A stretch of 64,000 nucleotides of DNA from Scedosporium boydii (taxonomy: Eukaryota; Ascomycota; Sordariomycetes; Microascales; Microascaceae). The notes beneath the pieces are model-generated. The model was not told the DNA's origin, did not search any database, and saw nothing but the letters and a program-made list of their open reading frames with translations. The translations under genes were made by a program, and so were the position numbers. The DNA lies in the NCBI GenBank assembly GCA_002221725.1, contig NJFT01000057.1, positions 62,001-126,000 of the forward strand, written 5' to 3'. Below are positions 47,307 to 60,902 of this stretch, in pieces (position 1 is the first letter of the stretch; each line of letters begins with the position of its first letter).

Positions 47307-50300
47307 AGATTTGACGATCCCTACCCCAAAAACACTTCAAATATCGAGACCGGGTGGGAGGTCCTTCGTTTACCCTTCACTTGATACGACTTCCCAGTAG
47401 TGACGTCTATTATCATCCTCCGATCTGTCTGCTGGTGCTGTCTGCTGGTGCTAGGTAGATCGGAATATTTCCCTCCTTCGCCCACAGGCCTTGTATTCTT
47501 AGGAAAAAATAATGAGTGGCGTTTCTGCTTTTGCTTGAGCAGATTTTATGCTCTTTGCTTCTTCCTCGCCAAGTCCGGAGAACCCCTGCCCAGCTGAGGG
47601 GGACCCGGAATACGTCATTCTTCAGCATTTTCTGTCTGTTCTTTTCAGAGAGAAGATAGAAATATAAGATTGACAAAGAAGAGGAAAATCAAGATGTCAA
47701 AGCGAAACAGAAGAGGCATAGTCCCGGTCCCCCCAACCTCTGTAAGCTCTCTATGGCGATCTCACCATCTCCCTACCCTATCCCACTTTTGCCTGCTGCC
47801 CCTATCTAGTCTGCAAACTCTAGCAGGTATATGTCTTAAGTCAGAGACAGCGGGAAGATGCAGGTACATGACTCGCTCTATCAGGTCCCGGAAAAAAAGG
47901 GATTATTTTAAAAACAGGCGTCCTACTAGGCCTGTCAGCACGAGCAGCCTCTAGCTAGGATCCACCGGAAGCTTGCAGCCTCGCCATGTTCTCTTTCTCG
48001 TATCGTCTAAAAGTAGATGGCACCAAGCTTCAGGAGGGGCTGGTAGAAGTAGAACAGATAAGAAAAATGCTATCCTCTCTGTTATGTCTACGTCGAGATA
48101 TGCCATGTTCAAGAGGCTAGTGGTTGTTGGCCTCGCCGTACACTACGGCTGTCCCAAGCGCTCTTTGGCCTGGCCATGTGATTGTTCACACTTTGTAGTG
48201 CTGGACGTAAGGGACGAACTAGGCGAGTATCGTAGATAACACTAGTTCCTGTGCGTGCACTCTATTGCGTAACGGTTTTCTTGGCTCGTCAGCTAGGGTT
48301 CAGCTCCGGATGCCTTCCTCTCCACACATTCTCCCAATCAAGATCTTTTCTGGCCTCTGGAGACACAGGATTCCCTATATCCGGACTGGTCTGTGAGGAC
48401 TGGATTCCAAGATCGCGAGTTGCACTGGCCCAAGTCCTCTTCTCTACGCCCTCCACTTTAGGCGAGACTAACTGAAGAAGGGTTCTGTTTGGTGTCGGTA
48501 TCAGGAATAGCGCCGGAGGTATTATGCGTTGCGGAACTTCGAGAACCTTTTGCCTTTGTGGGGGTGGAATCCTACCATGGGCGAAGCACGAAGCAATAAT
48601 ACTGCGTAGAGTATAATGTACGAAGTACACGTAGCATGGCAAGATACACCCTATCCTCCCTACGGCATGGTTCAGGAGAACGAAGATGATCGTTACCTTT
48701 TCCCACCTACTTTCTCCGTTGAGGGGTTTTCCCTCAAACTGCAAGTACGTACGGAGTAAAAGCATGTCAGGGTTACACTCTCCATGCGCAACACACTGAG
48801 GCATGCCCCCCAAACGAACAGGCCTATCTAAAAGGAGTAAATCGTTGACGACGCCTACATGCAAGGGCAGGAGATACTACTTGGATTTTGGGGGAGATAC
48901 CAAAAAGATGGGACGACTGTGTGTGTCAGAGAACGCGAGAAGTGGGCTGTGCGCATGAATTATGGTAACCTGTTGATACGGAGGCTGCAGGAAACTTTCT
49001 CTCTCTCACGAGAAGCGCCTCTTTTAGATCAGCGACATGGGTGATGCCGGAGATTTTTTCTCTTCTTTTTTGCCTCCTAGTGTGTTCGCGTGCTTGTGAA
49101 TTTTTTTTTTCCTTTCTATTTGTTTCTTATTGTTAATTATTTTCTTTCCCCCTTATGCACTCGAGCACGAGGTGTTCCCCTCAGCGAGGCTTTGGGCATC
49201 TTGGGATTCTTGCACATCGAGAGGAAAGGGATCCCTTGGCTTTCCTTGTTTGGACACGGTGCTGACCATGGGGGAAGGAATGATGCTAGCATCGACCGAC
49301 ACCGAGGAGCGCTCGTCCTATCCTCTGTACTGTGTCCCGAATGCCCCAGTCCCTGTCCATGCTGTGTCGCGTGGAAGAGCACGAGTGAGCATGAAGTGGT
49401 GCTCGTGGATTGCCACCAACTACCCAAGTGCCTAGCCGTCAGAGATATACTGTCTTCACACGAGATCTCGCTGTCCCATCTTCCTACATCCGATGAAGTA
49501 CGAAGGTACAGGCAGGTAGGCCTGTTGTTCCCGGCTGCTTCGCGTCGATCATTCATGCCCCGCCGCAAATCCTGGCCACGATTCAGACCAGCGCTAAACC
49601 CACCGGAGCAAAGGCTGGACCATATGCTCCTTTTCCCACCTTTCTTTGGAAAACGGGAATATTCTCCAAAGAAGCCAAGGAATAGGGGGTTTGTTTGTGC
49701 GGAGCATGAAGTATAGTGGGATGTTGGAATGTGAGAGAAGGAAAAGAGGAGACCCCTGCCGGGTCAAGTCTTTTTTTGGTTCACTGGAGATCCTTCCCTC
49801 CGCCCTTCTTTCCATCCATTCAGATGCTACCCTATACAGCTCTCTATCCCCTTTCGGCCGGTGGGGGAGGGGCTAGAGAAAGTCATGCGTGTGGGCTGTG
49901 CATCGTTTCGAACCATTCCTCGGATCGAAACAAGAGGTTACTTCGGTTTTATTTTAGAGACGTGGATGATCCAGCCCTTTGGAGATGCTCGTCCATCGCC
50001 GGGGCGTACGGAGGATTGCCCCAGATAGAAAGGTTACAGAACCTGTGGGTTATGTGTTCTAATTCTGGATGCCGAGGGCGGGACGGAGCAGATACAAGTA
50101 GTGTACAGAATCATGTTAGAGTTAAAGTGAGGTTGAAAAAAGGGAACCAAAAGAGTGAAAAAAAAAGGACCCGAAAATGCCCAGCTCTGCATTGTAAGAT
50201 GGATTTATTTCCTCCATTCGGGTCGATTTTCCGGGCAGGCCGCATGCTGCGTCATCTTTGTGTGTGTGGAGAGCAACTCTTCCGCATCCTACAGAATCCT

Positions 50301-53300
50301 GTTCTGTTGTTTGGAGCTCTGTAAGGATCCGGCACACTTCGAAGTTGTTGCCTTATCGAGAACAAGATAGAGTGTAGAGGAGATGTCGAAGGGAGTAGGG
50401 TCCGGACCAATTGGCTCTCAATCGATCTCCACCAACAAACGGCGGGCGTGACCCTCGGAGGAAGTCGCGCTGTTGTTCTTGGTTGGATGGCCAATGAACA
50501 CACACAATGCCTTTCAAGCGGGCTATTCTTGGCGGTGGTGAAGATGCAGAGTCGGAAGACGCACATCTGTCTGGAGAACGACGACGGTACTTCGTATGGT
50601 TGGTACATGCGGCGTCGGTCAGAAATAGTACACAGTGAAGGGTTCCGAGTCAAGCAGACTGTGTCGTACAGTGTGCCTTCCACTCCCACCCCTGGGCCCT
50701 TGATTGGAGCACTGTGCTGTACCTGACTAGATGCGCTAGTGTTTAGCCCGCTTGGCAGGCCTGGCAGAGGCGGCTTCCTGGTTGGTCTGAGTGCTGAGAC
50801 CGCCTGACATCAGCTTGCATGAGACTTCAAATGTTCCTTCCTCTCTCCAGCCCACAAAAGCCAAGCCGGCGCCGAATCTCACCATTTTCGCTGCTTCACG
50901 AGTATCGGGACCCATCCATCGGAGACACGAGCTCCATCATGGGCAATGCGGAAGGGGAAAAATCGAGAGGACGGGAGAAGAAGAAAACAGACTAAAGTTG
51001 GTTTCGCTCGGCTCATTCATGCAATGTAAGGTCTTCAGATTTTTTTTCCCCATCTTGTTTGTTCTTTTAGACTGGGCTTCGCTACTTGTCGCTCTCTTTG
51101 CCTTTCAGCCTCTTCCTCGTTTTCTTTTTCTCTTTCTTTTATCCTCTTCCTTTTTTGTTTTCAATCTCTGTTGAAGAAATACTGGGGCCCCGAGGTAGTT
51201 TCCTATATTGCCAACACGGAGCTAATGCAGGTACGAGATCTTCCCCAGAGGTCATCTCGTACTTCATAAACTTACGAAGTACACCTGTCAAGAGAAACGC
51301 CTCGTGGCTACCGAGTCAAAACGTCACTATCCAAAGTCCCCATCAATCAATGTTCAATTTTCTCGTGGCAGAAACGAGGAAGGAGGCCAACAGCCGATAT
51401 ATCCCTAATGAAAATCCATTTAAAGAAGCCTGCCATTTTCATGTCTCGTGTCCTCACTTGATCCCTCAAACACTATGCATGCACGAGGATTTACCGTAGG
51501 CCCGATAGGGCAAGGCTGAATGTTGGATATCAGGGACTTTTTGGTCCGAAAGAAGACGGAGTGCCATCTGGAAGACATCGATCCTCCTTGGAGACCCCTC
51601 CAATATATCCTGGCCTATTATCCCATATAAGTGACCTTTTATCCCCCCATCCCTCCCTGACACGGCACCTGGGACAAAACATCAGACGAAAAAGATACTT
51701 GTCCGAACGATTCGCGGGATTCAAGGGAGGGAGGGTGCCAGGATGTGCCGTCCAAACCCCGGACCAGGAAATTCTTGCGACCTCTTTGGAACATGACGAT
51801 CCCTCCAGACTTCGTACCAGGGTACTTGTACCAGAATCCTCCCGTAGGTGACTTTAGTCGTTCCTGGCTAAACCATTTTTGGCACCCAAGATTCATGTGA
51901 TCTACTGTATCAAGAACGCATACACCCCTGCTCAAAATCCGTACTAGGCGGGACTTTGTACCTAAGCACAAGTTTCGAGTAGGAGTACAATTACTCAAGT
52001 ACACAAGCCTCCCCACCAATGAGCATGCTATCGTTTTTTTACGCCTGCTGCCCCTCCTTGTTTTCTTCTGCACTTTCCCCCTTTTTGTGCATGCCCTCCA
52101 GTCACAGTCCTCCCCGGTGTCATGCGAAAGCTGCAAGGTACCCTGCTCTGCCCCACCAGGACGCGGGAACAGGGGTACAAGTCCTTCCACAACGCGTCTT
52201 TGCCGCCTTCCACAACAACACGACAAGATTGATACTTGGGTCACCCTTGCGGATATAGCAGAGCCCCAACGCCTCCATCCCTGCCCTCAGGAAGTGTCCT
52301 CGCTTTCAGCTTGATGTATGACGGGAGGACGTGATTAATACCCTTTGCAAAAGGCAGGCGAGGCTTATCTTGGGAACTGAGATAGTGGTGGTGATGCAAC
52401 AAGTATTTTGTAGACGTCGGTCGTACTATCAAGCGAAATACGAAGTACCTGGGGCTTCATGTGTGGTAGGTATTAACAGTAAAGTACACGATACTCTCTT
52501 CTAGGTGTCACTCCTTACAAAACGTGGCTCGCGCCCACCCTTCGATTTCCTCACTTATATGATATCTCAATATACCGAGCAGGCGAAGCCACTAAAAAGG
52601 CGAGACGAGTGGGTTGGGGGATATAATATCTCAAGACTTTCTTTGTTCGATCTCCCGGGTTTGTTCCAAAAAGGATAAAGAGGACACAATATCTGGGGAA
52701 CGGCTTGGTACCCGCATTGGGCGTGTTGTCCGCGCCAATCATTATCGTGTACCCCTTTCACGGGACGCAGCCTTGGGGCGAAGTAAGACATCTTCGGAGA
52801 AGTGAGAAGAAAAAGAAAAAGAGACGAAAGGTAGTCATGATATCCTAGATCAGAAAATACACTATTTCCAAGTAACATGCATAAGGCCGCGCTGTGGACA
52901 CTTTCCTTAGAACTGTTTCCGAGAAGCAGCTTCTTCTGATCGTTGAATTGTACGAGTAAATGGTTCCAGTGTCGGGGGCGCGTGGCGAGTCGGACCTATT
53001 TTCATGCTTCCAACGGACGGAAGAGGTATTGAAAGGCGCCAACAAGAGGAAAAAAGGAAGAAAAGGGACGACAACAGAGCTGGGCCCAAGCTAACATGTA
53101 AGAAAGATTGATGGGGGGCGGGAGAGGAGGAAAAACCCGGCACGGCAGCAAGAGGACACAAGGCGGATAAAATGGACTCTCCGGAGATTGCGCCGAACAC
53201 CAGGGAACTGGACACAGAGAGATCCCGTCCATGGGGGTATGCGTTTTCCGCTCTTCGGTACCTGAACGGGCCAAGCCCACCCCACTCTGTGCCGTTGTTG

Positions 53301-56300
53301 GGTTACGTCTTCTCCGTACGATATATAGATTCAACGTTCGTATCTTCCGGAGGGGGACAGCCTTATATTGATGCATGCCTCTGCGCGAAGTACGTTAAGG
53401 GAATGTATCGTCAAGCACCGTTGTGGCGTAGCTCGATATAAATTGCCTTTCGATGCCATGTCGCCACCCTTTCCGGCATCTCGGCATCGTACACAGTGGA
53501 CCGCCGTCTTCACTCCGGATAGGGGAAAACTTCCGTATTGTGCATCCAACTCTTCTCAGTTTACAAAGCACTTCGTCAACCTGATTACTGGTGCCTTAAA
53601 AAGTAATAAAAGGGGGTGGGGGGAAGAGATGGGGGCCAGTTGTCATGCGACCATTCTTTCCGTGTGGGAAAGGCAAGACGGCGGCTAGTGGGTTGGCTGA
53701 CGACTCATGGAGAACTGTGCCCGAGACATTTGATCCAACTCCAAAAGTTAAAGCACGCTAACTTGCCTGCATGCTCAGTGGCATCATCAGCTTTGCGCTT
53801 CCGTGCCATTGCATGCGTGGAGCCGTCGTGATGGTTTGGGGTCTTCCTTGGATTAATAGTTCGTGGTGAAGAAAATCAGACAATCCTCGCATTCCGTCTT
53901 CGCCGCTAGAAAATTTCGTACCCGCTTGGCAGCAGCCGACGAGGCCATCTTGGCGAGGGGTCGGGAATTCATGACTCTTGTGAGAACTGAATCTTCACGA
54001 CCTTGGTCCTGAAAAGGACGCTTCCGGGCCAATCGGTCTCTTGACTCAGCCCACGGCACCATTGCGCCGTCGATTACTTCGTAAAATATCCAACTCTCCT
54101 TCTTGCACGATTGGCGTGCTATACTATAAAAAGTATCAATATCTACAAAAATATTCTTCGAAGTAACGCACTCTCCCGCCTTATTGGTCGTCATTGGTGG
54201 GATTACTTGTCCAATCTCGAGCGGCGAACAACACCGCGGCTTTCGAGGGCAATACTTGCACGTCATGGGGGTCAGACACTGGATGGCTTCTTCTGTTTTG
54301 AATCACTCTTCCTCGTTCCAATTGGGCGGTGTCAGGTTCTTAGAGGTGGTCACGTTGCCTGCATATGTAGGGAAAGGGCTGGCTGAGCCACACTCCTGCA
54401 GTATTTCTTTCCATTTTCGAGATCGTAGTGAGGGAAAAATTTTTTTCTTGACGGACATGCGGATAGATACTGAACTCGGATACGAGAGATTGATCGAGGA
54501 CGAAGTTGTGGTGTAACTGGGGGTTGATACCATTAATTGATAATACCTGAGATCATTAGGTGGGATAATCGGGTCTGGTCTACAAATGCGAAGCAGGAAA
54601 CTAAACATCAATTGATATCGACTTTGGAGAGTCGGAGTGAGGGACTATTGATTTCGTCTCATTCCTATCCTGTGCAATGCTGTCAGATCGGGGTAACTTT
54701 ACTCACTACGAAACATCAAGAGGAGGTCTCGTCTTGGTGCAAATACAAGCCATGCCATCCTTTGTATGCACATTGATGCAGCCAGTCCTGTCCTATCCCT
54801 GCAGAACAGGACCCTGAATTGATTGCCTGCACTCGACGACTAAATACTTGGATCCTTCGGGATGAAGGGTCTTAGGCGACCGAGCCTATCAAGTATAAGA
54901 TGAGACCATCAGGTGTAGATGCACAGCTCTCTGGAGATAATGTCTCGTGTGGCTCGTAACAACGGGCCTATATGACTTCAGTATCCTCGATGTCGGGGAG
55001 CCTTAACTCGACCACTATGCAACACTGCATCTGGAGTATCAATCGATGCCTTATCAATGATGGGTTGCACTGGCAAGCCCTTCAAGCCCCCTCGAAGCCC
55101 ACGAAGCAAGGCAATGCATCAATGATGGCGAGCGAGCGGCTCCACAAACTAGCTCATCCAGCCAGGGCCTCCTCTTTTATAAGGTTCTGCGTTCTGCGCA
55201 GAAATTCCACTCTTAATAGTTGTCTGGCTGCAATTGACTGAGGATGGGGCTCGACGTACCGCTTGAAGAGGATATGTGCTAAGAGCGTTCTGGAACTCGA
55301 GTGCAGGTGGTGTCCCTACTCGTATAACAGTGTCCAAACTAATCGACTAGCTCGTCGATGTGTCATCGCGATACATTAACCTCTCAACCTCGTGAGATCA
55401 AAAGACGCCAAGAGTTAATCCCAGATCGCCGCATCCCTTGCCTTCAATCGCATCCTAGCGTCATCAACCCCGAAAAAGCGTCGCACTCTTTGTGCCGGTG
55501 CCACACCTATTGAACTAGTATGGGGTACTGTTCAGGATAGAAAGGGAGGCGACCTAAACGCGTTGAACCCTTCATGCCCTGGAGAAGCACCCTTAGCCGG
55601 GAAGAGTCCGATCATTCACCGCCATCGCCTGCATTGGCGGGTGTTGGCACGACGAAGTGCTCAGTACTCATGCCTCGTACGAAGTGCGGTCGGTTTGCCA
55701 AGCCCTGTTCTTACCCCTGAATCGGTGCAGGTACCCTAAATGCACTGTTCTAACCGTCCTGTCCCTCGGTAAATTGTAGATCTCCTCGCACCCACCGGCA
55801 GTGTACCCTACAGTGCGAAACAGGAAGTTGCCCGACCTGACTCTGTCGTCCGGCCTCTTCACCGTCGAGGTACAGTCAGTGGGAAGCACAGCGTGGTTGA
55901 TCCTTTCCTTTGATGGTTTGTATTGGTGCTCAAGATGTGCCTCGTCGATTTTTAGTGGGCGCCTCTCTGGAGCAGCGCAAGGGGCACTACGCCAATCCCG
56001 CTCTAGTGTCAGGAACGCGCTCCTCTCCCCTGGCACTACGGGTCAGCCCCCAAAAAGTGATCACTGCTTATTCTGTCCTTCCACGACCTTGGAATGCTGG
56101 ACGCTAACTCCACTCGCTCTCTTACAACTTTCCTCGGTAATGGAAAAGGAGTGGAAACTGCTTATAATCGCACTGATGTTTACTTTGTACGCGCTGGTGA
56201 CGCAAAAACATTCTACTTGTATACCTCGTACTTCTTGGGCCCGGAAAAGGGGCCAGGCTTTTCTTGCATAGACGCCAGCGAATCTTGGGGCGAGACGCCC

Positions 56301-56785
56301 CAGTGGACTGCTTCGGCTGGGCTGACAAGGCCCCCATTTGAATCCGCCCACACAGAAAACCGTGGGCTTCATGCCTCATGGCGAGACTTCTCGCATGACA
56401 AAGGTTTAGCCCTTGCTGCTCCACTGACTTCTGTGTCCAGGAAGTGGACACTACGGAGTACCTCAGTATGCACTACACTGTAGAGTATTCCTACCTACCT
56501 CCTCGTCCAAGGGTGTCGTAGTGTCAGGACTACGCAGACCCCACCTATACCCTGCAATCCCTTCAGGCTTTTCTGCTTTTGGCTTGGTGGCTTCTCCAGT
56601 CGATGTGTTTCCGATCAAGAGAATCACAGCCCCGAAACGTCCGTTCGCCTTGCAAGTCGTCTGCTCCCTGTTAGCGCCACTGAATCACACGTCCGTGAGA
56701 ACTGGGGACTGACGAGGTTGTGTGGTGCATTTGTACGAAGCGAGTACGTACCTGGCTCGAACTTTATCATGGAATGCACCATTAC

Positions 56786-56801
56786 TACTTCGTACGAAGT
56801 A
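56786..56801. repeat. Perfect 16-nt palindrome TACTTCGTACGAAGTA
   Basis: Two TACTTCGTA words head to head, sharing GTAC/TAC in the middle. A further partial copy (GACTTCGTAG) follows at once. Densest site of the dispersed word. Confidence 0.95.
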
Positions 56802-57115
56802 TGACTTCGTAGACCCACTCACGTCTCGGCGTCCAATTCGAAAGCCGTGGAAATAATTCTCACGAGCGCTTCCCGGCGGCCTTGCCTCCTCCTATGACTG
56901 GTCTCAGAAACTCTGAGATGCTTCTGTGCACTAGCATGACATAACTTTCAGCCTCTTTATTTTCTGGTCTAGACGAGATCGAAGCGTGCTCGCAGAGAAC
57001 CTTGCCCCGTCCCGGTTCTTGTTCTCGCGTGTGGTCAGGAGATCTGCTCCCCAAGAGAATGTGAGTCTTGTTTGGTTTCTCTACTTCGTACAATGTTGGG
57101 GGAGTAATGCGACAC

Positions 57116-57131
57116 TACTTCGTACTTCGTA
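57116..57131. repeat. Overlapping tandem TACTTCGTA words
   Basis: TACTTCGTACTTCGTA: two copies with a 7-nt offset, continuing into C. A third copy lies 34 nt upstream at 57082-57090. Confidence 0.95.
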
Positions 57132-58194
57132 CATCTTCAAGGATGCCTGTGCTGTACCCCTTTTCTCTTTCAGACATGCAGGAAGCACTCTGCAGCACGA
57201 AGTATCCAGTACCTTTGACCCGTCGATTGTTTCTTTAGTTCTTAGGTACTCCTACTCTTTCCGCTCCTCGTCGGATAGTGGTATCGGGTACTTGGCCTCG
57301 CCATTTTCTGTGCCTAACATCTGGCACCAGGGTCACGATGTATGACACACTGGGCATATTCCGTTGTACGAAGGAAGGGAAGCCCGCGGGATTATGTCCA
57401 CGAAATCGCAGCCGTTTCTTTTCGAATAGAGTATGATAGGGAAAAGAAGAAAAGACCAGCTATTAATTCCTCTGGATGGGCGGCAAGACCGGCCGAAGTG
57501 TCCAGTCATAACTGTCATCTTTAGTTGGCTTCAGGAGAGACCGAGTCTATCCAAGACTTGGTGTAAGACGCCGTGTTGTGGTCGGACAAAGAAGCTCGGT
57601 TGGTCTCCTTCCCGTCCTTTGAACGTCCAACCAGAGTTGGCCTCCTTCAGATATGAAGGGTACATCTAACATCCAGGCACGAAGTATCACAGTACGGATT
57701 GAGGACGACAGAATCGGGTCCTTGAAGGGATTGTACCTCTTACTTGAGAACGTCTGGTATTTACCAGTTCCAGAAATGTATTTGCTACATAAAAGGAAGA
57801 ACGAAGTACACAGTAAAGAGCGGGTCAGGGGATTTGACGGGCCCGCTAAACCACAGAACCGATCTTTGTTAGTGCAACGACAAGTCAAGCCGGAGCGAGC
57901 CGGTCGCCAAAAAAAGCCAGAAAAACATAAGTCGGCGTCCCTCGAGGCCTGGAGATGGGGGCGTGTGGAGGACTGGGAGTCTCTGCACCTCTCTGCAGCT
58001 CTCTCTGGGTGACCTAGCCCTGGCCTGCTCGAACCAGAAGAGCGGTGTCCTTGCACCACCACGCCTCCAGTCCAAGGCAGGCACAGGCAGGCTAGCACAG
58101 TCTTTTTTTCTCACCCACTCCACAGTCCACACCCTCCCAAACCCGCCCACCCATTCCTCCCACCCCTGGCATTAGTATTATACCAGGGTTATCC

Positions 58195-58370
58195 GCCCAC
58201 CACTTCTTTCTCACTCTCTTGCTCTTCTTCCCTTTCTTATCCTCATCCTGCGTATCGATCGTCGAGGCCATACATTTTGCCTTTCACCGTCCTCTTTCCC
58301 CAGTCTTTCTTTTTCTTTTTCTTCTTTTTTCCCTTCCTGTCACTCTTTCAAAATACTGTCTAGCTAGTTC
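58195..58370 (+). promoter_or_regulatory. Pyrimidine-rich core promoter of the homeodomain gene
   Basis: Almost pure C/T stretches (CTTTCTTTTTCTTTTTCTTC and similar) end about 460 nt before the ATG at 58827, the usual layout for fungal transcription starts. The leader following it contains short upstream frames. Confidence 0.5.
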
Positions 58371-58826
58371 GGAATAACCCGTTCACTCCTTCCGGGTTCC
58401 ATTACATTCATTTAGGCTTGACTTGTCTCCCAGCTCTTCATCCCAATTTTCGATACACCAACGTTTCACGATTTCAATCACCAATCCCTGGTCCCAATAG
58501 TATCCTCTTTCCTTGCTTGATAGGAATAGGACGACACTCCTTTGAACAGTTTTACTATCCAGTCGCGCATTCACTCTTTCCCCTTTAACCCATTAGTCTT
58601 CTTACTGGACTTCCACGACTCCGCGACATATCCATTCCCCTGCCGGTTTATACGATTATATGCCTTTTTAATAAGTCCAACTAAGACCACACTCTTTATT
58701 TCTCGATCTCTCGACGACCATTGACCCGGCCGCTCGAATTCCTTCGATTCCGAACGCGAAGAAAGAACCCGTCGAGCCATCGAACAACCCGCACCCAAGC
58801 ACTATATTTTCGACGAAATCTCAAGA

Positions 58827-60902
58827 ATGGCCACGAAACTCGAGCCTTCGGCGCTTGCTCCGAACGCCGGGACACCGGGTGCCCCGACCCCTTCCCCTTC
58901 GCCTGGATCCTCAGTCACGCCTATCAAGTCTGAGCCTAAGACGGAACATAAGCCACTGACCAATATCACACCTACAAATGGTCAGACCCCGTCGAGGAGG
59001 CCCCCTCGAAAGAGTACCTTGACCCAGCAGCAGAAGAACCAGAAGAGGCAGAGGGCAACCCAAGACCAACTCGCGACTCTCGAGCTCGAATTCAGCAAGA
59101 ACCCTACTCCCACTGCTGAAGTGCGAGACCGGATAGCTGAGGAAATCAACATGACACAACGATCTGTCCAGATCTGGTTCCAGAACAGGTGAGTTCCAGG
59201 GGACATATTCTGGCGTTGTCGCCATAAGCAGCATGCTGACTTGAACAACCACGATAGACGCGCCAAGATTAAGCTCATGGCGAAGAAGCATCTTGAGAAC
59301 GGTGAGGATCTGGATTCGATCCCCGAGTCCATGCGCCAGTATCTTGCCATGCAGGCCATGGAATCCGGAAAGGGTCTTGGCGGAAGCTTTTTAGGCCGCA
59401 CCGGACTCTTCCCCTATGGAAATGGGATGCTCCTTGGCGGTGACCCGACCGGCCAAGGCAAAGTTCGTAAGTGACATCCGACTCTGCCCTCCCTTTGGCT
59501 CCTCCTTGGGCGGGTTATATTTAGCTCGCCCGACATTGGAGTGTAAGGCACATGCCTCTAAGAGCATGGTACTGACTGATCGTGCTCAGTCATTCAACAT
59601 CTCACCTGTCGTGCTTTGAGCATTGGCACTTGGACGCGTGTCGGTCAGAATATGATGGATCTCATCGTCTTCTACTCTCCCGATAAGTGCACGATGACCT
59701 ATTACATCAACAACGAACAGGCCGGGTATAAAATCGAGTACCCATTTGCCTACGTCAAGAGCATTTACCTCGAAAACAACGAGGGAGACCCCACGAAACC
59801 CGGTGGTATTGTGATCGAGCTTAACCGCCCGCCTCACTTCTTCATGGACTCGAGCACAAACGCTCAGGGTTTCTACCAGGTGAACGATTTCACCGAAGAC
59901 CTCCAAGCTTCGCGATGCCTCATTCACCGCCTTGGTGGAAGCCCCAAGGTTCTCAGCGGCCAGCTTGCCAAACTTGTTTCCCTCGAGTCCTTCATGAACC
60001 GCCACCTCCACCAAGCCCCGCCACCCATGTTTGACACGCACGCACTGTCGGTTTCTGCTCCCGTATCGCCGACGGCCCGTCCTTCGTCTCAACCCAACTT
60101 CGCGCAACCGCACGTCGGCATGTTCCAGGAATCGTGGGGCATTAACAACATGCAGCCTGGCATGCGCGGACCCGGCCACAAGCGACAGCGAAGTCGCTCC
60201 GTTCCCATGCCTGTGGACTTCTCCCTCTTCCAGACGCCGATGCCATCCTTCTACATTCAACAGCCTGGCGAGGCAGCGCCTCAACCAGCCAGCCCTAATA
60301 TCTTCGCGCCTGTGCCTCAGCAACCCCATGGTATCGGCCCGAACCTGCGAATCGACACTCAGGCTGGCTTCGGCCTCGACATGCGCCAGTACCCCATGTC
60401 GGCAACCACTGCTTCGCCCTCGGATTTCTCGAGCCCCAATTTCTTCGCTGCGCAAGGCCCCGAGCCGACTCCACTCCCAGTGAATACTCCGTACAGCAGC
60501 ACGTTCCTCTCGCCCATGGTTAACCCGTCGAACATGCCTCCTCCTCCCTCGGTCTCGCCCTTGTCCTTCAACGGCCCCTCGGAGCCCTCGATCGTCGAGC
60601 AGTCGCCTCCTATGGCCATGCTAGGGCGCCCTGCTTCGGCCGATGCCTATCAGATGAACGATTCTTGCGCAGTATCCGACGACGGCACGAACCTGAACGA
60701 GATGTACTCGAAACATAGCATCAACCTTCCTCTCCACCCTCACTCACCAGCCTACGTCGAGCAGCAGCAGTCCGAGGTAGACATGAACCAGCTTGTCCAG
60801 TTTGATTCGGCTGAGCCGTCAAGCCTCTCTCCCGAATCTATGGGACATGGACTCGGCCAGGGTCAAGGGATGGCGCAGGGTACACCTCAAGTCGCTCAAT
60901 AA
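58827..60902 (+). CDS. Homeodomain transcription factor (Htf1/Pah1-like)
   Basis: Nuclear DNA-binding regulator, 627 residues, exons 58827-59188, 59258-59466 and 59590-60902 with introns of 69 and 123 nt (CTGAC branch sites). The N-terminus is Pro/Thr/Ser-rich. The homeodomain spans about residues 70-130: [20 protein letters not shown], then [13 protein letters not shown] with intron 1 inside the last Arg codon, and [10 protein letters not shown] after it. A second conserved part follows intron 2 ([35 protein letters not shown], then [18 protein letters not shown]), seen in a fungal subgroup. The rest is Pro/Ser/Gln-rich, probably a trans-activation region. From memory this resembles Fusarium/Magnaporthe Htf1 (Hox2) and Podospora Pah1, regulators of conidia or microconidia; which orthologue it is I cannot settle, so no symbol is given. 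Confidence 0.93.

Larger units (their letters stand above)
47307..58826. other. 11.5-kb region without a convincing gene
   Basis: The longest gene-free stretch here, lying entirely upstream of the homeodomain regulator. Open frames up to about 208 codons exist (49090-49716, 48289-48864, 51639-52244), but they lack a well-placed ATG, splice support or family resemblance. It carries ten exact TACTTCGTA-type words (48619, 50588, 51273, 52439, 54075, 56786, 56793, 57082, 57116, 57123), two TACTCCGTA-type (48750, 56452) and ATCAATTGAT at 54607. Part of it is probably an extended control region or non-coding transcript of the regulator gene (inference). Confidence 0.5.

Noticed and set aside
48289..48864. 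Minus-strand frame of 191 codons
   Set aside because: No ATG at its beginning, contains a copy of the dispersed intergenic word, no family resemblance.
49090..49716. Plus-strand frame of 208 codons with a hydrophobic start
   Set aside because: No ATG at the start, poly-T translated as Phe run, overlapped by an equally open minus frame; a frame this long is expected occasionally by chance in 64 kb.
51639..52244. Minus-strand frame of 201 codons, Cys/Arg-rich
   Set aside because: Begins with a non-ATG codon, no domain recognised, unlike neighbouring genes in composition.
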